Assembly: GCA_934675585.1 (NCBI GenBank) | Contig: CAKUQY010000014.1 | Span: forward strand, 1-51,372 | Origin: an uncultured Opitutales bacterium | GTDB taxonomy: Bacteria > Verrucomicrobiota > Verrucomicrobiia > Opitutales > UBA953 | Length of the DNA stretch: 51,372 nt | Direction: 5' to 3' | In this document: in pieces, positions 1 to 8,307 of the stretch | Numbering within the stretch: position 1 is the first letter of the stretch | How the letters are laid out: every line of letters begins with the position of its first letter | The notes under the pieces: generated by a model | Told to the model about the DNA's origin: nothing | Seen by the model: only the letters and a program-made list of their open reading frames with translations | Database searches by the model: none | Translations under genes and position numbers: made by a program

Positions 1-161
1 TAAATGAAGAATAACTCCCTGAATCTTTCCTCTCAAAAAAATCTTCGGTGTCCTTTTTATTTGACGAAATACGGGAGAATGGCGGGAACGGGATAATTTC
101 AAGAGCGCTTCGCGAAAAGCGCGCGTTGCGCGATGAAAGCGCCTACGACGAAAAGGTTTTT

Positions 162-220
162 GGGAGGAGCGGCATCTTGCCGCTCCATTTTTATTATTTT
201 TCCCGCAAACTCAAAGCGCC
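162..220. repeat. Intergenic palindromic repeat, copy 1 of 3
   Basis: The centre is a near-perfect palindrome, GAGCGGCA and TGCCGCTC around a 3-base loop, followed by an AT-rich arm and a segment matching TTTGCGGG. The same unit occurs at about 28703-28762 and 28970-29032, in opposite orientation. All copies lie between genes. Confidence 0.8.
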
Positions 221-455
221 AACGGCGCGACAGAATTAGCCCAGGGCGCAAGCCCTGGGTAAAAGAATAAAATCTATCAGCCCTGAAAGGGCGACAGAAC
301 ACGGGAACGGGAATTTTCAAGAAGGCGATACCGAGCAACGCGAGATGGAACCAATTTTATCTTCGCCACGGGAACGCGGGAACGGAATTTTTTTCGACTA
401 CGAATAAACGCTAATTTACGCGAATTATTTTTTTAAGTGGGGAACGGGGGATGTA

Positions 456-580
456 AAAAAAAGAAATCAAGAGAACCTACTCGCATTCGCTCGTTAAAGA
501 ATTTAAAGAAAATTACGATTTTATTCGGCGGCTTAAACCGCCGAAACTTCGAAATCTTCGTCCTTCGGGCGAGAAAAATC
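456..580. repeat. Composite intergenic repeat, copy 1
   Basis: The first half carries GAGAACCTACTCGCATTCGC and the second a small palindrome GGCGGCTTAAACCGCC followed by CCTTCGGGCGAGA. Related copies lie at 5811-5930 and 13331-13459; the first half alone is at 5647-5692 and 28507-28564. The units are imperfect and flanked by A- or T-runs. Confidence 0.8.
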
Positions 581-640
581 CGTTCCCGCGAAAAGAGGTT
601 TGCGGAATTCGCTTAATTCGGTGATAAAATTTTGCGGTGC

Positions 641-1699
641 TCATTCGCGCTCGCGACGTGTTCCCGCAGGCTCGATTTCAAAAATCAACAGCCCTGCGAT
701 GCGCGATTTTACGGGAACGAGTCTTCTGTCGTCGAGCGTTTCGATTTGCACTTGCGCGCTTGCGGGAACGCTGTCAATTTTTAAATGATCGTTCAAATCG
801 CGACGGTCATCGTAAGTCGTTAAATTGTCCGCAATCAGCGTTCCCGCCGAATCTCGCACGCGAATTTTTGTAGCGACGCGATTGCCATTTTTATCAACAA
901 TTGAAATGCAAAGCGGCAATTTATTTTTGTTGAGAGCGACGTAGCGAGCTGTCACATTTTCTGCGGGAACGCGAAATTGCGGATTCCAAATCAAGCCAAT
1001 TTTGCTCGCTGCCTCGCCCCAAGTCAGCGCGTAAATCGCGTGCGTCGCGTCTGCGTTTTCGCACATCGCCGTGTCCGCGTCAAACCACGCGTGATTGACG
1101 TTCCCGCCGTCGCCCGCGCCGAGATAAAACCATTGTCCGCCATCATAAATTTCCACCCAAGAATGATTGCCTGGCTTGTGCGGCCAATTGCATGAAACAA
1201 ACCGCGCGGGAACGCCCACGGCGCGGCAAGCGTCGATCAGCAAAATCGAAAGTCCTGTGCAGCTCGCCTTTCCAATGCGCATTGAATGTGACGGGCTTTG
1301 GTCGGGCTTGTCGCGCTTGGGCGAATAACGCACGCCGAGCAAATCCCACAATTCGCGATTTAATTTTTCGGCAACTTCGCTTGCGGTTTTGCAATTTTCA
1401 ACCCGCGGCGAAAGCAGATTCAAAAAGTGTTCCCGCCACGGCTCTGGCGTTTCCCCGACCGAATCATAAGGCAAAATATATTCCAAAAAAATCTTGTCGG
1501 GAACGTCTTTTGCCCACGGTCGATTTTGCGTTCCCGCGAGCGCCAACCGCGCGTTTTCTTGCAAGAATTCCCGCGAAACACCGTTCCCGCCGCGATGTTT
1601 TTCGAGCCAGGCGACGCATTCATTTTCGCTCGGCAACGCGAAAACGCTTGCCGTTCCCGCCAAGAAAAATATTAAAAAGTTTTCTAAAAATTTCATCAT
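641..1699 (-). CDS. Secreted transglutaminase-like (papain-fold) protein
   Basis: The protein has about 352 residues if it starts at the ATG pair at 1694-1699, which sits two bases after the priA stop codon and is followed at once by a hydrophobic signal peptide (residues 3-21). A longer reading upstream would run into priA and is unlikely. The transglutaminase-like core is around residues 140-200: Cys147 in GKASCTGL, His179 in NHSWVEIY and an Asp near 197 fit the Cys-His-Asp order. The following 150 residues look like a beta-rich carboxypeptidase-regulatory-type domain. Proteins of this family can be peptidases or protein cross-linking enzymes; the substrate cannot be inferred. Its position just behind priA suggests co-transcription rather than shared function. 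Confidence 0.75.
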   Translation of the reverse strand: MMKFLENFLIFFLAGTASVFALPSENECVAWLEKHRGGNGVSREFLQENARLALAGTQNRPWAKDVPDKIFLEYILPYDSVGETPEPWREHFLNLLSPRVENCKTASEVAEKLNRELWDLLGVRYSPKRDKPDQSPSHSMRIGKASCTGLSILLIDACRAVGVPARFVSCNWPHKPGNHSWVEIYDGGQWFYLGAGDGGNVNHAWFDADTAMCENADATHAIYALTWGEAASKIGLIWNPQFRVPAENVTARYVALNKNKLPLCISIVDKNGNRVATKIRVRDSAGTLIADNLTTYDDRRDLNDHLKIDSVPASAQVQIETLDDRRLVPVKSRIAGLLIFEIEPAGTRRERE

Positions 1700-1700
1700 T

Positions 1701-3980
1701 TTACATAGATTCAATTGCATCGACATCAACCGTTTCGATAATATTTTTGGGCCATTTGAAGCGGGAACGCAATTCGCTAATTTTAGCAATTACAGGCGTC
1801 ACGCGGTCGCAAACATAAAACAAATGCCAGCGATAAAAATCTTGCAATTTTTCAATCGTGCACGGACACGGTCCTTTGAACGCGCACAAATCAGGCGCAT
1901 TTTTATCAACAAAATCTTTCCACGCTTCAACGGTTTTTTCCAACAACTCTCCGTCTTCGCTGCGAAACAAATGACGAATCAAATGCGAGTTTGGCGGATA
2001 ATTAAAATCGCGTCGCTTGCCCAATTCATCTTCGACAAAACCTTCATAATCGGCATTTTTGGCAAATTGAATTGGTGCCGCAAATGGTGTAAATGTTTGC
2101 ACGATCACTTCGCCGTCGAGATCGCCACGCCCTGCTCTTCCCGCGACCTGCACCAACAACTGAAACGTGCGTTCCGCCGCGCGAAAATCCGGAATGTGCA
2201 GCGACAAATCCGCGTCGATGATTCCCGCCAGCGTCACGCGCGGAAAATCAAGCCCTTTCGCAATCATTTGCGTTCCCAGCAAAATGTCAATTTCGCCGTC
2301 GCGGAAACGCCCGAGAATTTCGCGGAACTCATTTTTTTTGCTCATCGTATCACCATCGAGCCGCCGAATGCGGGCTTGTGGGAACGCGTTTTGCAGAATT
2401 TCTTCGGCGCGTTGCGTGCCGTAGCCGCGTTTTTTTATCGAATCGTTCCCGCAACTTGGACAGCGCGAAATCGCCGCCTGAATATGCCCGCACAAATGGC
2501 AACGCAAAGTTTGGTCGTGGCGGTGAAAAGTCAGCGGTGCCGAACAATGCGGGCAAGTCGCGACATAGCCGCAATCGGGACAAATCAGCGAACGCGAATA
2601 ACCGCGGCGATTCAAAAACAAAATGCACTGCTCGTGCCCGTCGAGGCGTTCCCGAATCGCTTTCAACAGCGTTCTCGAAAAAGTCGTCTGCCCCTGCATG
2701 TGCAAAATTTCGCGGCGCATATCAACGATATTCATCAGCGGGAGCGCACTACCGTCAACGCGGTGAGCGATGCGATCCAAAATATATTTGCCGTTGAGCG
2801 CATTTGAAAAACTTTCGATCGACGGCGTCGCCGAGCCCAAAACGCAAACCGCGCCACATTTCGACGCGCGATAAACGGCAACATCGCGCCCGTGATAAAA
2901 CGGCGTTTCGCCTTGCTTGAACGACGGCTCATGCTCTTCGTCAACAATAATCAAACGCAAATTTTGCATCGGCGCAAAAACCGCCGAACGCGCACCGACA
3001 AGCACGCGCGCGTTCCCGCGAGCCATATCCATCCACGCGTCAAAACGTTCGCCCGACGACAAATGGCTGTGCCAAACTACCGTTTCTGTGCCGCAATCTT
3101 GCAGGCGGGAACGCAAACGCTCGACCGTTTGCGGTGTCAACGCAACTTCGGGAACGAGAAAAATCGCACTCCCGCCTTCGCGTAAAACTTTACGAATCGC
3201 CTCGATGTAAACTTCGGTTTTGCCGCTTCCCGTCACACCAAAAAGTAAATGCGTTTGATATTTGCACGCGTCAAGCGCAGTATTTATCGAGTTTAGCGCA
3301 GCTTGCTGTTCTTCGTTGAGCGCGAAAAGCGGCTTGCTTTTTGACGTTCCCGCCGCAAGATCGACATAAGCGACGCGCGAAACGGGAACGCTTTTTTGTT
3401 GCGCCAAACCGCTATCAATCAACGCTTTCACCACCGCCGGCGAAAACGGCAACGCACTCCGCAAAACCGGTTCCGCACTCTGCGCCAATCGCTGATAAAG
3501 TTCCGCCTGTTTTTTTGCGCGACGCGATAATTGCTCGTGCGTTCCCGCGTCAAACGGCGCGATTAACGAAATGCGATGTTCCAAAACCGGACGCACGCCG
3601 TTGCGCACCACCAGCGGAATCACCGTGTTTATCACCGAATTGAGCGAACACGAATAATACGACGCCAGCCATTGACAAAGCCCAATTTCGTCCGCCGCCA
3701 AAATCGGAAATTCATAGCAAACTTTCGCGATATTTTTGGCGATTTTTGCAATCTTGGGCTCACATTCACAAGGCATTTCCCAAACGATCCCAAAAACTTC
3801 GCGACGGCCCAACGGCACGCGCACAAGCGTTCCCGCGACAAGCGTTTTTTCCATCGCCGCGGGAACGCGATAAGTGTAAATATTGCTCCCGCCGTCAAAC
3901 GGCAAAACCCGCGCAAACTGCGTTCCCGCGGGAACGCGCGCGTCTTCAAATTGCGGGAATAGGGAATTTTGAATTATCAC
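1701..3980 (-). CDS. priA: Primosomal replication-restart helicase PriA
   Basis: This 759-residue protein has the full PriA layout. An N-terminal DNA-binding domain is followed by a superfamily 2 helicase core with Walker A GVTGSGKT (248-255) and DEEH (347-350). Eight zinc-binding cysteines lie in pairs between 467 and 510 (CPDC, CPHC, CHLC, CPSC), then the C-terminal helicase half. PriA reloads the replicative helicase at stalled or recombined forks. The chosen start is GTG at 3978-3980; no better ATG lies nearby. The gene carries about fifteen GGGAACG words, including the palindrome CGTTCCCGCGGGAACG at 3921-3936, which encodes VPAGT near the N-terminus where the family is variable. Confidence 0.95.
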   Translation of the reverse strand: MIIQNSLFPQFEDARVPAGTQFARVLPFDGGSNIYTYRVPAAMEKTLVAGTLVRVPLGRREVFGIVWEMPCECEPKIAKIAKNIAKVCYEFPILAADEIGLCQWLASYYSCSLNSVINTVIPLVVRNGVRPVLEHRISLIAPFDAGTHEQLSRRAKKQAELYQRLAQSAEPVLRSALPFSPAVVKALIDSGLAQQKSVPVSRVAYVDLAAGTSKSKPLFALNEEQQAALNSINTALDACKYQTHLLFGVTGSGKTEVYIEAIRKVLREGGSAIFLVPEVALTPQTVERLRSRLQDCGTETVVWHSHLSSGERFDAWMDMARGNARVLVGARSAVFAPMQNLRLIIVDEEHEPSFKQGETPFYHGRDVAVYRASKCGAVCVLGSATPSIESFSNALNGKYILDRIAHRVDGSALPLMNIVDMRREILHMQGQTTFSRTLLKAIRERLDGHEQCILFLNRRGYSRSLICPDCGYVATCPHCSAPLTFHRHDQTLRCHLCGHIQAAISRCPSCGNDSIKKRGYGTQRAEEILQNAFPQARIRRLDGDTMSKKNEFREILGRFRDGEIDILLGTQMIAKGLDFPRVTLAGIIDADLSLHIPDFRAAERTFQLLVQVAGRAGRGDLDGEVIVQTFTPFAAPIQFAKNADYEGFVEDELGKRRDFNYPPNSHLIRHLFRSEDGELLEKTVEAWKDFVDKNAPDLCAFKGPCPCTIEKLQDFYRWHLFYVCDRVTPVIAKISELRSRFKWPKNIIETVDVDAIESM

Positions 3981-4512
3981 CGTAGGTTGATTAGGAAGAA
4001 ATAGGTTTATTTTTAAGCATCAAACGGATGACGCACCTTTATCCATTCGTTTAAAGTTTCGGGAACGGAAAACTGCCGATTTAACAGGCGCGAAAAATTT
4101 CCTTTAAGCGAGTTCCCGCCAAAATTTATCAGTAGCCCTAACGATTTTCCCGTAAAACGCAAATAAGTCGCCAACCGTCTGTAGTGCTCGGGCGCCAAAC
4201 TTTTAACCGCCTTTAATTCGATAATCAGCGAATCGTCAACCAAAAGATCAACGCGAAACCCGTTAACGATTTCAATCCCGTCATAATTGAAAGAAATCAG
4301 TTTTTCGCATTCAACCTTGTGTCCGTTTTTTGTCAAAAATTTTTCAATCAAAGTTTTATACGAACTTTCCAGCGCGAAACTTCCAAGTCGAGAATGAACG
4401 CCAAACGAAAAATCAAGCACACGATCAATAATCGAATCGATTTTTAGAACTTCATCCGCATTTAAAACCGCCATCGCCCGCGTTCTCCTATTCGTTCCTT
4501 TAAACCTACGGT
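3979..4512. repeat. Inverted repeat flanking the GxxExxY gene
   Basis: ACCGTAGGTT at 3979-3988 is repeated inverted as AACCTACGGT at 4503-4512. The similarity continues imperfectly inward (AGGAA, then AATAGG) for about 25 bases on each side. A related sequence lies at about 6409-6440. The pair brackets exactly one gene, between priA and hemB. Confidence 0.7.
4013..4474 (-). CDS. GxxExxY family protein (PD-(D/E)XK-like)
   Basis: The 153-residue protein matches the GxxExxY family: SFALESSYKTLIEKFL corresponds to the naming motif, and DLLVDDSLIIELKAV to the nuclease-like core with Asp, Glu and Lys in PD-(D/E)XK spacing. Its function is unknown; the fold suggests a nuclease relative. Family members are often scattered as single genes in bacterial genomes. 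It lies alone between priA and hemB, on the same strand, and is bracketed by inverted repeats, which suggests insertion as a unit. It has only one GGGAACG word, near 4060. Confidence 0.8.
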   Translation of the reverse strand: MAVLNADEVLKIDSIIDRVLDFSFGVHSRLGSFALESSYKTLIEKFLTKNGHKVECEKLISFNYDGIEIVNGFRVDLLVDDSLIIELKAVKSLAPEHYRRLATYLRFTGKSLGLLINFGGNSLKGNFSRLLNRQFSVPETLNEWIKVRHPFDA

Positions 4513-4513
4513 G

Positions 4514-5527
4514 CTAAATCTGCGCCCGATGTTCCCGCGCGTAAGATTCCGCGAAATAGGTGAGAATCAAATCCGCTCCCGCGCGGCGAATTGCGAGCAG
4601 CGATTCGTCTCGGCAAGCTTGCAAATCGAGCCAGCCCATTTTCGCCGCCGCCACCAACTGTGAATATTCACCAGAAACTTGATACGCCACCACGGGAACG
4701 AGCGTGTTTTCGCGCACATCGCGAATAACGTCCAAATAAACGCCCGCGGGCTTGACCATTACCATATCCGCATTTTCCGCCTCGTCAAAAAGCGCCTCGC
4801 GAATCGCTTCGCGGCGGTTGGCAGGATTCGCTTGATACGATTTTTTCGTCAGCCCAGAAATTTTATTTTTCGCCTGCGATTTGCTGCCGACGGCATCGCG
4901 AAAAGGTCCGTAATACGCCGACGCAAATTTCGCCGAATACGCGCAAATTCCCGTTCCCGTCAGCCCCGCGGCGTCGAGCGCCTTGCGAATTTCGCCGATG
5001 CGGCCGTCCATCATGTCCGACGGCGCGACAAAATCCGCTCCCGCGCGCGCGTTTTCGACCGCCATTTTGCAGAGAATTTCGACCGACGCGTCGTTTTCAA
5101 CATCGTTCCCGTCGGCAGTCAGCACGCCGTCGTGCCCGTGCGTCGTGTACGGGTCAAGCGCGATGTCGGCAAAAATCACCATTTCGGGAACGGCTTTTTT
5201 TACCGCGCGAATTGCACGACAGACAAGATTTTCTGGATTAAAAGATTCCGCGCCATCAGGACTTTTTTTATCCTCGGGCGTTTTCGGGAACGGCGCGATA
5301 CCGTAAACGCCGAGCGATGCCAAAACTTTGCATTTTTCGACAAGCGCGGGAATCGTCAAACGCTCAATTCCTGGCATAGACTCGATCGGCTCGTTCGCGT
5401 TCCCGTCCGTCAAAAAAACGGGCTGAATTAAGCGCGCGGGCTCGAGCGCGGTTTCGTTTAACATCGCGCGCACGGAAGCATTTTTGCGCAAACGGCGCAA
5501 ACGTACAGGAATATCCAATTGTTTCAT
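4514..5527 (-). CDS. hemB: Delta-aminolevulinic acid dehydratase (porphobilinogen synthase)
   Basis: The enzyme condenses two 5-aminolevulinate molecules to porphobilinogen in tetrapyrrole synthesis. From the ATG at 5527 (MKQLDIPVR) it has 337 residues, normal for the family; the in-frame ATG six codons upstream adds unconserved residues. Both active-site lysines are visible: Lys200 in AYSAKFASAYYGPF and Lys259 in VMVKPAG, the Schiff-base lysine. The metal-site segment reads DIALDPYTTHGHDG (121-134), the aspartate-rich form lacking the zinc cysteines, so a magnesium-type enzyme is expected. No other haem genes are in the window. Confidence 0.95.
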   Translation of the reverse strand: MKQLDIPVRLRRLRKNASVRAMLNETALEPARLIQPVFLTDGNANEPIESMPGIERLTIPALVEKCKVLASLGVYGIAPFPKTPEDKKSPDGAESFNPENLVCRAIRAVKKAVPEMVIFADIALDPYTTHGHDGVLTADGNDVENDASVEILCKMAVENARAGADFVAPSDMMDGRIGEIRKALDAAGLTGTGICAYSAKFASAYYGPFRDAVGSKSQAKNKISGLTKKSYQANPANRREAIREALFDEAENADMVMVKPAGVYLDVIRDVRENTLVPVVAYQVSGEYSQLVAAAKMGWLDLQACRDESLLAIRRAGADLILTYFAESYAREHRAQI

Positions 5528-5646
5528 AAAATTATTATAAAACAACTCATTCTATGACGCGAATTTCGCGGGAACGCGACGGGAACGTATTTTTTCAACT
5601 AAGTTAATTAAGGAAAATTTTTAAGGGAACTAAGGAATTTTGCATT

Positions 5647-5930
5647 AAATTCTTTAACGAGCGAAGCGAGCAGGTGCTCTTAATTTCTTTTTTTAATTTT
5701 TTCGTTCCCGCCAGCGTGCGTTCCCGCGACGTCAAAAAATATTTGCGAATTTTTGCGGCAAAATTTGCGGTATTCGCGTAAAAAAAAAAACGCCGTTCCC
5801 GTAAAAAAAATCTCGCCCGAAGGACAAAGGTTTCTAAGTTTCGGCGGTTTAAGCCGCCAAACAAAATCGAAAAATTCTTTAAATTCTTTAACGAGCGGAT
5901 GCGAGTAGGTGCTCTTAAATTCTTTTTTTC
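5647..5930. repeat. Composite intergenic repeat, copies 2 and 3
   Basis: A half copy (5647-5692, with CGAGCAGGTGCTCTTAA) and a fuller copy (5811-5930, with CTCGCCCGAAGGAC, the palindrome GGCGGTTTAAGCCGCC and GCGAGTAGGTGCTCTTAA) stand in the same orientation. They match 456-580 (inverted), 13331-13459 (inverted) and 28507-28564. Confidence 0.75.
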
Positions 5931-5968
5931 TTGTTCCCGCGCCTGCCGTTCCCGTTGCTAAGAATAAA

Positions 5969-6104
5969 AACAACCTTTGTCGTCGCTAACGCCGTTTTCT
6001 AACGAAAACGATTAGAGGTGAAAATAAAATTCGTCGAAATATTTTATTTTTTTCGCGGGAACGCGAGTGTTAGCAAGCGACGTTAGTTGCGACAAGGGTT
6101 GTTT
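5969..6104. repeat. Long imperfect inverted repeat
   Basis: The left arm at 5969-5994 (AACAACCTTTGTCGTCGC and onward) and right arm at 6078-6104 (ending GCGACAAGGGTTGTT) are reverse complements over about 26 bases with a few mismatches, enclosing about 80 AT-rich bases. It could fold as a large hairpin RNA or be a miniature element. I see no target-site duplication. Confidence 0.6.
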
Positions 6105-6118
6105 TGTTTTTCCGTTCC

Positions 6119-6262
6119 CGCGCGTCTACGTTGCCTTAGCAACGCGCCCAAAAAATCTTCGTGCCTTCGTGTCTTCGTGTGAGATTTTTTCCGTTCCCGC
6201 GCCCACCAACAAAAAATCTTAGTTTCCCTTAAATTTTCCCCGTAGTTTCCATGGTTGAAAAA
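6119..6262. repeat. Two intergenic repeat segments shared with 44.1 kb
   Basis: Segment one (6119-6192, containing GTTGCCTTAGCAACGCGCCC) recurs at 44176-44251. Segment two (6211-6262, containing CTTAGTTTCCCTTAAA) recurs at 44114-44168 and 29092-29144. Their order is swapped between the two loci, so they behave as independent units. Confidence 0.75.
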
Positions 6263-6477
6263 AAAACAGCGTTCCCGCAAACTCTCAGCTTTTTTTAGTT
6301 CACTCCCTTCGGGACTGATTTTATTTTTGATCTACCCCCACACGCTCGCGTTCCCGCTCGCTTTTGTGGGGGTTAGTCATCGCAAGCGATTTTAGTGCCT
6401 TCGGCACAAACCAAGTTCCTATTTATTCCTACTAAACCTAAGGTTTTTCATTGTTTCCATTCCCGCGTTCCCGCGAA

Positions 6478-7890
6478 TTAAATCAAGCAGCGGGCGTTTG
6501 CGATTGAGATTCCCGACAACAGCGCGCCGGTGATGCCAAGAAAACCTTGGTCGGTTCCGCAAATAAAAAGATTTTCGTAATTTGTCGTTCCCGCGCGATT
6601 TTTGTGAGTTGCGCCGTAGGTTGCGCCGCCGAGTTTGCCAGTAAATCGCGTGAGTGTGAGCGGCGTAAACATATCGGTATCGACGATTGATGCGGCGAAA
6701 CGGTTTTCGTCAAACGCCGGCAAATGTGCGAGCGCGACTTTTTGCAATTGTTGAAAAGCGTTTGCTTTGGCGTTGAGATAAGCTGGTGTGGCGTGCCCGA
6801 GCGCTTGCCAAGCGTTGTTGTTTGCCAAACACGAAACGCGCAAGCAACCTTCTTGTGGTGCCAATTTTTCATCGCGCCATTTGTAGTTATTGGGAATGCA
6901 AATAACGCCCGAGCGCGGGTCGATTAAATCTTTGGGCGCGCAATAATTAAAGCGTTCAGCGTCGTTGAAAAAAATAATTGTTTGGTTCCAGCCCATATCT
7001 TTGGCGGGAACGAGTTTTGTCTGTGCGATTGTTTCGCAAAATGCCAATTTGCCAATATTTTCGGCGCTTGCGTTTGCGGGAACGCCTTGCACGAGGCGTT
7101 CGGTTTCGACGATTCCCGCGGATGACAAAATTTTGTTTGCGGTAACGATTTCGCCGTTGTCGAGTTCGATGCCAGTTACGCGCGTTCCCGTGGCGAAAAT
7201 TTGTTTAACGCCACAATTAAGTTTTAAAACGGCGCCGACTTCTCGCAATTTTGAGCGCAAAAGATTGATTATTTGGCGCACGCCGATGTGTGGACGCGCA
7301 AAACCTTCGCGAAAAATACTGCGATACATAATCGCAAATTGCGGGAACGGCATATCATTTTCGGTTGAAGAGCCGTAATACGAAAGCGGCAAAAATAGTG
7401 TATCGATCAAAAGCGGATCGTTGATATATTGAGCCACTACGGCGCGCGCCGATTCTTCGCTCGCATCGAGCGCGGCTTCATTATAATTTTGCAAAAACGC
7501 GTCCAATTTGCGAAAGCCATCAATTTGCGTTGGGAAACAGCGCGCAATCTCAGATTCAAACAACGCAAAATCGTTTGAAAACAAAATCTTGTTCCCAAAA
7601 CAATGAATTTCAGAGCCATTTTGCTCGCACAAATCTAAATCTTCATAACGAATACGCAATTGACGCAACAAGCGCGTGAGCGGCGCATTTTTTGTTCCCG
7701 CGGGAACGTAATTTGTCATCGCGTGCAAACCGACATCGTATTTTCTACCGTTGCGAAAATAAAAACTATTCAAACCTCCCACGACATTGTGGCGCTCGAT
7801 CAAAAGTGTTTTTTCTCCAAAATGCGCCAAGCGAATTGCTGCCGCCATGCCGCTCATTCCCGCGCCAATGATAATCGTGTCGTAGTGCAT
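6478..7890 (-). CDS. FAD-dependent oxidoreductase, phytoene desaturase/CrtI-like
   Basis: The 470-residue protein opens with a dinucleotide-binding motif, IIIGAGMSGMAAAIRLA (6-22), followed by ERHNVVGG, the pattern of the CrtI/carotenoid isomerase/retinol saturase family. The C-terminus keeps the family's second flavin motif (NLFICGTDQGFLGITGALLSG). Substrates in this family range from carotenoids to retinol. No other carotenoid genes are nearby, so the substrate is open. The ATG abuts the stop of nothing upstream but lies directly against dgkA, whose stop codon ends one base before it, so the two are probably co-transcribed. Confidence 0.8.
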   Translation of the reverse strand: MHYDTIIIGAGMSGMAAAIRLAHFGEKTLLIERHNVVGGLNSFYFRNGRKYDVGLHAMTNYVPAGTKNAPLTRLLRQLRIRYEDLDLCEQNGSEIHCFGNKILFSNDFALFESEIARCFPTQIDGFRKLDAFLQNYNEAALDASEESARAVVAQYINDPLLIDTLFLPLSYYGSSTENDMPFPQFAIMYRSIFREGFARPHIGVRQIINLLRSKLREVGAVLKLNCGVKQIFATGTRVTGIELDNGEIVTANKILSSAGIVETERLVQGVPANASAENIGKLAFCETIAQTKLVPAKDMGWNQTIIFFNDAERFNYCAPKDLIDPRSGVICIPNNYKWRDEKLAPQEGCLRVSCLANNNAWQALGHATPAYLNAKANAFQQLQKVALAHLPAFDENRFAASIVDTDMFTPLTLTRFTGKLGGATYGATHKNRAGTTNYENLFICGTDQGFLGITGALLSGISIANARCLI

Positions 7891-8298
7891 TTAGCGAATA
7901 AAATTAACGTAAATAATCGTTCCCCAAACGAGCGCGGCAATGACCATCGCGCAAAAAACGGTTGCCGAGCCGAGATCTTTGGCGCGCTTGGCGAGTTCGC
8001 GATATTCGAGCGAAATATCATCGACGCAAGCTTCGAGTGCCGAATTTGCCATTTCGAGCGCGATAATCAAAATCAACGAAACGATTAATGCTAATTTTTC
8101 ATACGCGCCGATTGGCAAGCAAAGCGCAAGAATTGTCGCGGGAACGAAAAGCATCATTTCCTGCCGGCAGGCGTGTTCATATTTTAACGCTGCTTTAAAG
8201 CCCGCCATTGAATACGTAAACGCATTCCAAAGACGCATTAAACCGCCATTGGATTTTTTTTCTGCGGCAAAATTTTTATTTTCGCGTTCTGGATTCAT
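7891..8298 (-). CDS. dgkA: Diacylglycerol/undecaprenol kinase, DgkA family
   Basis: The protein has 135 residues, typical of these small trimeric membrane kinases, with three membrane segments predicted. The signature ALEMANSALEACVD and AKDLGSATVF match the conserved ExxNxAxE...D and AKDxGSAAV motifs that bind ATP-Mg and lipid. It phosphorylates diacylglycerol or undecaprenol in the inner membrane; which one cannot be told from sequence. The stop codon TAA abuts the ATG of the downstream oxidoreductase and the gene follows the DUF1015 gene by nine bases. Confidence 0.88.
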   Translation of the reverse strand: MNPERENKNFAAEKKSNGGLMRLWNAFTYSMAGFKAALKYEHACRQEMMLFVPATILALCLPIGAYEKLALIVSLILIIALEMANSALEACVDDISLEYRELAKRAKDLGSATVFCAMVIAALVWGTIIYVNFIR

Positions 8299-8307
8299 AG
8301 TAAAAAT

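Larger units (their letters stand above)
1..640. other. Left-edge intergenic region with repeats, no gene seen
   Basis: I see no credible coding sequence. The stretch holds several copies of the GGGAACG word (near 82, 303, 369, 376, 441 and 583), a copy of a palindromic repeat at 162-220, a composite repeat at 456-580, and at about 388-427 a copy (reversed) of a short repeat that recurs at 25812-25850 and 28837-28877. It looks like a mosaic of short repeats shared with the other long gaps. Confidence 0.7.
5528..6477. other. Long repeat-rich intergenic region
   Basis: No gene is supported in these 950 bases; the short open frames here are low-complexity and made of repeats. It contains two composite-repeat copies (5647-5692 and 5811-5930), a long inverted repeat (5969-6104), and two segments shared with 44.1 kb (6119-6192 and 6211-6262). 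There is also a hairpin-forming stretch, CTACCCCCACAC against GTGGGGGTTAG, at about 6332-6375, and more than ten GGGAACG words. Confidence 0.7.

Noticed and set aside
48..338. Short frames at the left edge
   Set aside because: They are built from intergenic repeats also found at 28.7 kb; no ribosome-binding site or domain.
1494..2807. Plus-strand frame of 437 codons
   Set aside because: It lies opposite priA and the transglutaminase gene, is very rich in Arg, Asn and Phe, and has no domain. It is a shadow of the minus-strand genes.
5604..6280. Short minus-strand frames in the gap upstream of the oxidoreductase
   Set aside because: They consist of repeat sequence found in other gaps, are low-complexity and have no homologous pattern.
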